NCBI GenBank assembly: GCA_905221605.1
Contig: CAJNDS010000990.1
Location: forward strand, 629,235-693,234
Length of the DNA stretch: 64,000 bases
Reading direction: 5' to 3'
Source: Symbiodinium natans
Taxonomy: Eukaryota; Sar; Dinophyceae; Suessiales; Symbiodiniaceae
Part shown: positions 32,626 to 39,884 of the stretch, piece by piece
Position numbering within the stretch: the stretch's first letter is position 1
Layout of the letters: every line of letters begins with the position of its first letter
Translations under genes and position numbers: made by a program
The notes under the pieces: model-generated
Database searches by the model: none
Seen by the model: only the letters and a program-made list of their open reading frames with translations
Told to the model about the DNA's origin: nothing

Positions 32626-33560
32626 GCAGAAGGGAACAACGGAGGGGAGGGCTCAGGATGCACAGAGGGTGGAACTATTTACAGAAAGGTGCCCGAGCTT
32701 CCCGCAACGAAGTTCGAAGAAGCTACTCCTGCGTGGGGCTTTCTACTTCTTTGTTTATGGCAAGGACATACTAGTGCAAGAATGCAAGCATACATGATGC
32801 AGCGTAATATTCAGTTCGCAAGAAAGCTCGACATGCTGGGGAGGGGGGGGAGAAGGGCAGGAACGATACATGCTTACGCACTCACTTTCCGAGCTCAAGC
32901 ATTGCATTATCCTTCAGCAAGAGCCAGCTGACAGAGGCATGTGCCTGCTGGCGCTTTTTGAAATTCCCCCAGCTCTTATCCACTCCAGGAAAGCTCGAGC
33001 AGAAGCTTTAGTTGTTCTGGATGCGCATGTCCACGCTTCCCTTGCATTATAGAAGGACATCCACAAGTTGAAATGTCTAGCCGTGAATCCCGAGTTGATA
33101 GGATATATGATATAGAGCCCCGTAGACACATAGAACATGCAAGGTCAGGAAGCTTTCTGGGAAGCGTTGAGAATAAACACGAAGATGTTTGCGTTTAAGT
33201 GTTCTGCAGGGGAGGCTTTTGGGAGATCCAACGGAAACTGTCTTTTCGTCCCGGGAGTGACATGTGTTGGTATAATTCTATCTCCATTCCTTTCTCGAAC
33301 GCTTGTCAGTCCTACTGTTTTTGATGGATTTTCTTCCTTTGTCATGTTTGTCGGTAGCTATTGCCTTTCCTCTAGATTTTCCTCCAAAAAACACAAGCCT
33401 GCTGGGAGCATGGAGTCCTCGTGTTGCGGGAAGACGGGAATGAGTAGTTGGTTAGACTCAGGGCTTTGCTTCCCTAAGGGTTGAGAGCTCCGGCGGCTCA
33501 AGGCGAGGGTCACCTCCCCCCCTCTCCTCGCGCCCCTCCTGCCCCCCTCCCTCCCCCCCC
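32626..33560. other. spacer with a dispersed repeat
   Basis: Holds dispersed repeat copy B (33051-33200) and a C-rich stretch (33510-33560) that abuts the suspected 3' end of the LINE. No exon could be supported. Confidence 0.5.
33051..33200. repeat. dispersed repeat, copy B
   Basis: Partner of 27751-27885 (see that entry). It lies about 350-500 bp from the presumed 3' end of the LINE, so it could be an older insertion or part of a larger family. Confidence 0.55.
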
Positions 33561-33764
33561 CTTCTTCTTCTTCCGACGCGGCAAAGGAGTGCTTTGCATA
33601 GCGTGTCAGGTGCATGACTGTGCATGCGGCTTCGTGATGAAGCGGAGGCTACCCCTGTACTGCACCCGGCGCGAGCGCCCCATGAGCAGTGCAGAAGACA
33701 GCAGAATACTAGCAAAATCTGTACAGTTCTATCAACTGATGAGTCCAACACTTGAAGTGACACT

Positions 33765-36700
33765 CTACGGAGAGAGAGAGGCCTCTATCAGCGTGCAGAA
33801 GAAAACATATGATTGCTTGTCTAATTCGGCTCTCTGTTTGATTGTAACGTTCACAGCTGAAGCACCATCGTCGTGCAACCACGCTACACCTTCAGGTGAC
33901 AGCGTCAGAGCACGATAGTGTCCGGAGGCATTGGATGCTCCTTGATGCAACAAGATCGCTCGAACCTGATATCTGGCCAGGGAGGTCTGAAGACTGTCTG
34001 GTTGCAGGAAGTGGGGCAAGGAGACAGTGCAGCCAGCGCTTACGGGTTGTGAATTCTTATGCTGCGGGAAAGCAGGGTCCCAGAACCGATTGATCTGTAG
34101 CATCAAGACTTCTGGCAGCTCACACAGCGCATGCGGATGGGCCTGAGAAGCCCAGGCATCTACAAGCGTCTGCAGGGTGCAACGGCGGGCATCTGCAGCA
34201 GAGGGTGATGCAGTGGCTGCAGAGGCAGCCACTCCTGAGGTCGAGACTGCTCCAAGTGGAGCGTCGATGAAGAGGGGACTGACGTGTCCTCCGTCAAGCA
34301 CTTGAAGAGTATGTTCCATGCGTCTGGCTTGCCAGCTGCCAGTGAAGCAGCCGGCAGCCAGCAGGTCACCGTCCTTCATGTGCAGAAGTAGTTCTGCAAC
34401 GTCATGTTGCTCAAGTGGCCTGGGCCAGCCATGAAGCAATTGCTGAAAACCCAGGGTGCGCCAAACATGGACTTCTTTCTGAGTAGCCAGCCATTTCAAG
34501 ATTTTCTGAAAGTCTGGCCTTACAAAATCGGCTGCAGGTGGGCAGAGAGATTGCAAGTGCAAAAGGGCATGTAGGCAACTGTTTATGTAACAGAAATTGG
34601 CTGTATTAAGGAGTTTCAGCTTCCGACTGACGGCAGGCTTCACAGACGATCCACAGCTTTCACCAACGAAGAGACCAGACCGTCTCTGCCTAGGCGTTCG
34701 TGGCGAAGGGTGGCTGAGATCAAGTGAAAGGCGCCGCTGTGACACCATTTGTCCAGGCAGTCGAAGACCTGATGGGCAACTTGGCTGCGAAGTCCGATCT
34801 CCAAGTGCATCGGCAGGACGTCCCCACTCAGGTCTTCCGTAAGCTTCCTCATGGCGTGAAAACGGTTGACGACCCGAGGATGGGCCAGATTGGCTTGCAT
34901 GGTGGCAATGTCCCTCCTCAGTTCGGTCAGGGCAAGAGGCTCCCTGTCCTTCTTCACAAGGTACTGCCTGGTCTGCGAGTCCCATTGCATATAGTTGAAT
35001 GCCAACACGTGATCCTCCCGGTCCTGAAGCAAGTGCAAGCTCCTGGCTTGCACCCGGGCATCCTCCTTCTCTTGCAGTGCCTGGAGTCGTAGATCCAGCG
35101 AGCGCAGAAGGCAGGAGAATAAGGTGTTGCGAAGCGGCATCGTGATGTCCTGTGGAGTTTGTTCTTTCTGTTCGTGCCACCGATTCCCCATTGCCCATAG
35201 ATCCTTCGTAATCGACATTGCTCCTTGCGTCTTGAGGAACAAGACATAGGTCGTGTCTAACTTCAGGATGCTCAGCTGGTCGGCCTGGCGTACGCTGAGC
35301 CTGGCCATCATCTTCACTACTTCCAACTGAGCATCGCTGCTGCTTGAGTCCTCCAAGAAACTGGCGGAGGTTCGTCTGTCCTGTGGATATGACGGGCCCT
35401 TCCCTTTGGGTCGGAAGGCCTTGCGGATGACATGTGGGCTTTCGTCGTTGCGATCTCGTTGTCTCCGCAGACCGGTTCCCTGCGAAGGGGGAATTGCGGC
35501 TCCCGGCGCTGGCATCATCGAGTTGAACAACGCAAGCTCCTGCTGTCCTCGGATTAGCTCGTCCCGGCCGACGTCCTCCATGCTGTGAAGCCTGAAGGGT
35601 GTGTCGCAGTCTGTTGTGGTGATTCAAGAGAAGGGCAACTCTAAAGAGAACCGGACAACCCACCGCGGCCTTGTGATGACTAGTAGAGCAAAAGCGGCAA
35701 GGCTTGGTAATACCTTTACACTCAAGAAGGAACTGCTGAATGAGAGAAATGGCGGTGGAAAAGTCATTGTGCTGGGCTTGCATGTGCTTCACCAGTTGGC
35801 CAGTTTGCGCCATCCAAAGATTGCATAGCGGACAGTGCAGGAGCCTGCCAAACTTTTGGACTTCTGCAGCGAGCTCTTGCCAGGTGTAAGTCGCGGCCAA
35901 AGAAAGCAGTTCAGCTTGTTGAATCAGCGGCGCCGGGTCTGGGGGAAGCGGGGGAAACTGAGAGGCTTGCTGAAGGTGCAGAACTGGGCAGCATTGCCGA
36001 TTAAAGTGGCTCATGAACTGAGGCCAGGACGAAAACTTGTGTCTGCAGTGCCTGCAGGTCGGCAATCCGCCGTGCGCATGCAGCATGTGTTCATCCTTGC
36101 GAACACGAAGCGCTGCCTTCAAGGCCTTTTGGGTGTTTTTGTCCGGTTGGACATGCATCTTGGTGATGTGAAAGCGCAGCGCGGCCTCGTTGACAAAAAC
36201 AGCCCCGCAGACAGTACACGGTTCAGATTGATGGGTGTCCCGCCTGTGCCTTAACTGCCTCTCATCCACCGGAGTCTCCGACGGAGCCTCCACAGTGGAG
36301 CGAAGGTGCTGCCACCAGGCACAGACCTCAGGAGGGTGGGTCTGGGCTACAGGTTTGTGCTCAATGCCTCTTAACCTGTTAAGGAGAATACCATGGAAGC
36401 TTGTGAGAGGCTCTTCCAACTTGAATCGCTGGAGAAAGTCTGCATTGGAAAGTCCAGTAAAGTAGGAGTGGTTGCGAACCACCATGCGTGTTTGACGCAG
36501 CACAGTGGTGGTGAATTTGTCACGCCCTAGAGCAGTCAGCCCACAGCTGGGAAGCCCATATCGGAGAATGGAGAGGCACAGTGCTTTATATAGCTGTAGC
36601 CGCAAGTGCAGGCTGAGCGTTCTGTTGCAGAGTATGTGCTTGACTCTGTTAAAAGCAATCCAGGACTGTCTAGTTCTGTGCCGTAGGCTGTGCATCTCGA

Positions 36701-39700
36701 AATTTTTATAGGAGAGAACCATGCCAAGATAAACATGGGTGCTCACAACCGGGAGTGAGACAGCCTGTTTATAGTCATGAAGGGGCACACGAAAGCAACG
36801 ACCTAGGGTGGGGTGCAGCCTAACTAGGGGTTTGAGCAGCTTGGGCACTTGTCCTCCCCACAAGCTGTACAGGATGACCGATTTACCCGGACTTAAAAAC
36901 ATCCCTTGCCTATTCAGGGTCTGGATGATTCCAGCAATTTGGTGTGGGATTTTCAGGAAGTCCTGTGGCGAGCTTATGCTCCATTGGAAGAGAAAGTCGT
37001 CTGCAAAGAGCGTCCGCTGCGAGTTTGGGGCGATGGATGCCATGCTCTTAAGGATTTTCAGGGAGTAAATGGTCCATACTAGTGGAGCCAGACCGCAGCC
37101 TTGCCTGATGCCCTGTCCCGCGAAAATAGAGCCTTGCGAGTGCGAGGTGCGAAAGACATACGTGGCTCGTTCGTGCAAGTACATTATGAGGTGTACAAGC
37201 GAGCGAGGAACACCAGCGTCTTGCAGACTGGTTTCTAGTGAACTCCAGGGGATGCTATCGAAAGCTCTCTGAAGATCAAGTGAGAAGGTTATGCCCCCTT
37301 CACACTGCCTTGTTATTTTGCCTTCGTAGCGATCCCTCGTGGTAATGTAGCCTGTCTGTCGCTTAAGTCGCACCGAGTGGCAATGGGAGAAAGCGCGATC
37401 GAGAGCGTCGAGCGTTTGCCTCTGTGGGAGGTAGGCATATTGCGGAAGTTTGGAGGCAGCTTCCTGCGCAAAAGGACGAATGCGGGAGGCGAGAAGTTTC
37501 GCCAGGACTTTTGCCATCGGCGGCAGTAGGGAAATGGGTCTAAGCGAACCCGGGCAGTTTAGGGGCTTAGAGGGTTTAGGGATGAGTGCCACCTGGATTC
37601 TATGCCATGTGTCTGGTAGATAAAGGCGCTCAGACTTAAACGCTTGATGCAGACATTCGTGAAAGACACTAGCAGCTAAGGGGGCGGCTGCTTGCCAGAG
37701 CGGAGCTGGAGGATAATGTGATGGGAGAGCCTTCCGTGGGAGATGCAGAAAAGCATTAGTTATCTCTGTGATGGAAAAGGTGATCGGAGACAAAACAGCT
37801 CTAGGTGATGGTTGGGTTGTCGGCGAGTCGTAGACAACGCGGAAATGCGAGAGGATCTGAGCTAGCTCAGCTGACGGCGATTGAATGTCGCCGCTGGAGG
37901 TCCGAAGTTGGATGCGTTTGGGCCGGGTTTTAGGCGCAAATCTCTTCAGGATGTTATGTAAGGCCGTCAGGCAGTGCTTGCCAGCCTGTGCGTCAGCAAT
38001 GAGAGCTTCAAGGTGTTTCTTCTTCCTGGCGCGGCAATGTTTGCGAAGAGCCCTCGCTTGGCAGTCGTGTTGGGTGCTGAGCTTCCACCAACGTAGGATT
38101 GCGCCCAGATAACGCGAGGTGCTGGTTCTCAGCCAGGATGAGACGCGTGCCGGTAGGTAAGCTTGAACCGGTGTGAGTGCCGAGGCTACACAGTGAAGTA
38201 AGGCAGTAGAGAGGAGCTGGGTACGATTCTGATGCACTTGATCTCTCAGAGCCCAGAGAGACCTGACTGTGACCAAAGTTGTACGCTGAAGCTCTTCCTT
38301 GACTTGTTCCGCCTTGGTGCGGGTAGCAGGGGGTGGATTCTCTCTACAGGCGAGTGCCCAGGAGTCGTACATGGACTTGATGAGGTCCTCCTCGTCCTGG
38401 ACCTGAGTAGGGAGATTGGCTATGAAGCTCTGTTGCGTATCCGGAGAGGCGCGAAGCTGAGCTTTGACACTGGCCAGCGTTAGACTCTGGGAGGCAGCCT
38501 GGTGAGCAGTGGGGTTTGCAGGCAAAGGAAATGTAAGATGCACGGGGCAGTGATACATGCCAGTTTTGGGCAGTATGGGGACTGCCTGGAGTGATTTGGC
38601 CTGGAGGGCTTGCGGCGTGGTGAGTCTGGCCCTAACAATGGCAAAGTCAATCTGTGTCACGGAGCCAGAATGGTGCTGGAAGGTGCCGGCCTTGCGACCA
38701 TGGCGCCCCCAGGTGTTGAGAGCTGTCAGCGCATAGTCGGTAAGGATGTCCTGGAAGAGGTATTGGTCGTCAGGATAGCCCGAGCGGGGAATTGAGATAC
38801 CTCGACCGACATGTGTGGAATGCGTCTTGAGGCCGCAGTTGAAGTCACCAATGAGCAACAAGGCGTTCCTAGCCGGGATAGATTGAACCCAGCTGCGTAT
38901 TTTCTGCCAGACATCAAGCCGCTCATCAAGCAGGGCCTTGCGGCGTTGCGGTTGAGATCCAGGGCCTCTCGCAAGATTCCAGGCGTACTGGTATGTACCG
39001 AGGATATCTATGGCTGGCGCAGAACCTTGATATATGCGAAGATGTACGAGGCGACCTGGCAGAATTTCTTTATACCGTATTTGGTGCGGTGCGCATAGAT
39101 CCTCATGAACTAGTAGCAGGATGCCTGCAGCCTTGGTGCTGAAGCCGGAGTGCACAGCATTCCAGCCTTGCATGTGAAACTCACTGGTGTCTGACCAGTG
39201 GGTTTCAGTGATGCACACGATGCGGTATCGAGACGGGCTGTCTTCTGCGTTCAGCCACGCAAGTAATTCAGCCAACTTGGACTGAGAGAGCCCACTACTG
39301 TTCCAGGTGAGTACATCAACATGTGGCTTAGGATAGGGGGGAGGTGAGGTGCAGCTGGCGGACTTGGGGGCAGGCTTAGGGGAATGAGATCCTAGTTGCT
39401 TAGCAGTCAAGACCCGACCGTGATAGGTGGTTCTGCCAAAACGGTTTGCTCGCTTCTGTGCCCGCAACAAGGATTTTTTGACATGCGCTGCTCCGTTGGG
39501 CTCGGGTAATGTTGGGAAAGTGACGGGGGCAGTGGCACACAGTTGAAAGCACGCAAGGAGAGAGAGCAGTCGAAGCGCGGGTTTGGGAGTTAAGGGGGGA
39601 GCAGCTAAGGAGGAAGCGCGATGAGGTGTGAGGCAACTGGGTGTTCTGGAGTGGGCAGGTTTAGGGTGAGAGCGTGGGGAAGGGCAAGCGCGGGAGTGGG

Positions 39701-39884
39701 TGAAGTCGCGCCAATCAAATGAGGAGGCCGCGAGAACAACTCGTCGTAGAGGCAAGCGCAGTTTGATAGACCTGACAATCGAGAGGAAGGAGGGTATCAT
39801 GCGCTGAGAGCACATACTTAGTTTGATGCGTCTGGGAGAGAGACGACGGGAGGGGCGACGAGATGGAGGATATTGAATCGCCAT
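33765..39884 (-). CDS. LINE ORF2: endonuclease, reverse transcriptase, zinc fingers, C-terminal ubiquitin-specific protease
   Basis: 2,039 codons. The basic N-terminus is followed by an apurinic/apyrimidinic-type endonuclease at about 188-455 (Asn195, Glu227 in CITETHW, GDFN at 346-349, QIDF at 411-414, His445). The residue before the last His is Tyr, where Asp is usual. Reverse transcriptase is at about 760-1060: LIPKPSK 767-773, Asp870 and Asp876 in motif A, GIRQGCGLAPL 925-935, FADD 960-963. C2H2-type fingers lie at 1223-1244, 1277-1298 (last ligand Cys) and 1351-1372, with a further CxxC at 1396. About 1432-1750 reads as poor protein (see the 313-codon frame). A USP domain spans about 1758-2033: NTANFCYINSCL with Cys1765, QHDVAEL at 1826-1832, LPEVLMLQINRF 1923-1934, GHYRAL with His1989, WLHDD ending at 2006. 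All catalytic motifs are present and correctly spaced. The protein copies the element by target-primed reverse transcription; the role of the protease is unknown. The ATG at 39884 is the first in frame. Confidence 0.88.
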   Translation of the reverse strand: MAIQYPPSRRPSRRLSPRRIKLSMCSQRMIPSFLSIVRSIKLRLPLRRVVLAASSFDWRDFTHSRACPSPRSHPKPAHSRTPSCLTPHRASSLAAPPLTPKPALRLLSLLACFQLCATAPVTFPTLPEPNGAAHVKKSLLRAQKRANRFGRTTYHGRVLTAKQLGSHSPKPAPKSASCTSPPPYPKPHVDVLTWNSSGLSQSKLAELLAWLNAEDSPSRYRIVCITETHWSDTSEFHMQGWNAVHSGFSTKAAGILLLVHEDLCAPHQIRYKEILPGRLVHLRIYQGSAPAIDILGTYQYAWNLARGPGSQPQRRKALLDERLDVWQKIRSWVQSIPARNALLLIGDFNCGLKTHSTHVGRGISIPRSGYPDDQYLFQDILTDYALTALNTWGRHGRKAGTFQHHSGSVTQIDFAIVRARLTTPQALQAKSLQAVPILPKTGMYHCPVHLTFPLPANPTAHQAASQSLTLASVKAQLRASPDTQQSFIANLPTQVQDEEDLIKSMYDSWALACRENPPPATRTKAEQVKEELQRTTLVTVRSLWALRDQVHQNRTQLLSTALLHCVASALTPVQAYLPARVSSWLRTSTSRYLGAILRWWKLSTQHDCQARALRKHCRARKKKHLEALIADAQAGKHCLTALHNILKRFAPKTRPKRIQLRTSSGDIQSPSAELAQILSHFRVVYDSPTTQPSPRAVLSPITFSITEITNAFLHLPRKALPSHYPPAPLWQAAAPLAASVFHECLHQAFKSERLYLPDTWHRIQVALIPKPSKPLNCPGSLRPISLLPPMAKVLAKLLASRIRPFAQEAASKLPQYAYLPQRQTLDALDRAFSHCHSVRLKRQTGYITTRDRYEGKITRQCEGGITFSLDLQRAFDSIPWSSLETSLQDAGVPRSLVHLIMYLHERATYVFRTSHSQGSIFAGQGIRQGCGLAPLVWTIYSLKILKSMASIAPNSQRTLFADDFLFQWSISSPQDFLKIPHQIAGIIQTLNRQGMFLSPGKSVILYSLWGGQVPKLLKPLVRLHPTLGRCFRVPLHDYKQAVSLPVVSTHVYLGMVLSYKNFEMHSLRHRTRQSWIAFNRVKHILCNRTLSLHLRLQLYKALCLSILRYGLPSCGLTALGRDKFTTTVLRQTRMVVRNHSYFTGLSNADFLQRFKLEEPLTSFHGILLNRLRGIEHKPVAQTHPPEVCAWWQHLRSTVEAPSETPVDERQLRHRRDTHQSEPCTVCGAVFVNEAALRFHITKMHVQPDKNTQKALKAALRVRKDEHMLHAHGGLPTCRHCRHKFSSWPQFMSHFNRQCCPVLHLQQASQFPPLPPDPAPLIQQAELLSLAATYTWQELAAEVQKFGRLLHCPLCNLWMAQTGQLVKHMQAQHNDFSTAISLIQQFLLECKGITKPCRFCSTSHHKAAVGCPVLFRVALLLNHHNRLRHTLQASQHGGRRPGRANPRTAGACVVQLDDASAGSRNSPFAGNRSAETTRSQRRKPTCHPQGLPTQREGPVISTGQTNLRQFLGGLKQQRCSVGSSEDDGQAQRTPGRPAEHPEVRHDLCLVPQDARSNVDYEGSMGNGESVARTERTNSTGHHDAASQHLILLPSALAGSTTPGTAREGGCPGASQELALASGPGGSRVGIQLYAMGLADQAVPCEEGQGASCPDRTEEGHCHHASQSGPSSGRQPFSRHEEAYGRPEWGRPADALGDRTSQPSCPSGLRLPGQMVSQRRLSLDLSHPSPRTPRQRRSGLFVGESCGSSVKPAVSRKLKLLNTANFCYINSCLHALLHLQSLCPPAADFVRPDFQKILKWLATQKEVHVWRTLGFQQLLHGWPRPLEQHDVAELLLHMKDGDLLAAGCFTGSWQARRMEHTLQVLDGGHVSPLFIDAPLGAVSTSGVAASAATASPSAADARRCTLQTLVDAWASQAHPHALCELPEVLMLQINRFWDPAFPQHKNSQPVSAGCTVSLPHFLQPDSLQTSLARYQVRAILLHQGASNASGHYRALTLSPEGVAWLHDDGASAVNVTIKQRAELDKQSYVFFCTLIEASLSP
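34640..35581 (-). CDS. 313-codon overlapping frame inside ORF2, probable true coding frame of the zinc-finger-to-USP linker
   Basis: Relative to ORF2 this frame is shifted by +1. It runs from ATG 35581 (or, by continuing upstream, TPFRLHSMED) to a TGA at 34640-34642. It has balanced, helix-rich protein composition (for example LSILKLDTTYVLFLKTQG, VVNRFHAMRKL, HLEIGLRSQVAHQVFDCL), whereas ORF2 codons about 1435-1745 over the same DNA are Gly/Arg/Ser/Gln/Pro-rich and structureless. The zinc fingers upstream and the USP downstream are both in the ORF2 frame, so the coherent protein needs +1 near 35,590 and -1 near 34,650. Possible explanations are recoding, a separate overlapping ORF, or two compensating indels. 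No classical slippery heptamer was seen at either end. Confidence 0.7.
   Translation of the reverse strand: MEDVGRDELIRGQQELALFNSMMPAPGAAIPPSQGTGLRRQRDRNDESPHVIRKAFRPKGKGPSYPQDRRTSASFLEDSSSSDAQLEVVKMMARLSVRQADQLSILKLDTTYVLFLKTQGAMSITKDLWAMGNRWHEQKEQTPQDITMPLRNTLFSCLLRSLDLRLQALQEKEDARVQARSLHLLQDREDHVLAFNYMQWDSQTRQYLVKKDREPLALTELRRDIATMQANLAHPRVVNRFHAMRKLTEDLSGDVLPMHLEIGLRSQVAHQVFDCLDKWCHSGAFHLISATLRHERLGRDGLVSSLVKAVDRL

Noticed and set aside
33530-33575. GAA/G-rich stretch as definite LINE 3' tail
   Set aside because: Plausible as a microsatellite tail, but without target duplications or other copies the 3' end cannot be fixed.
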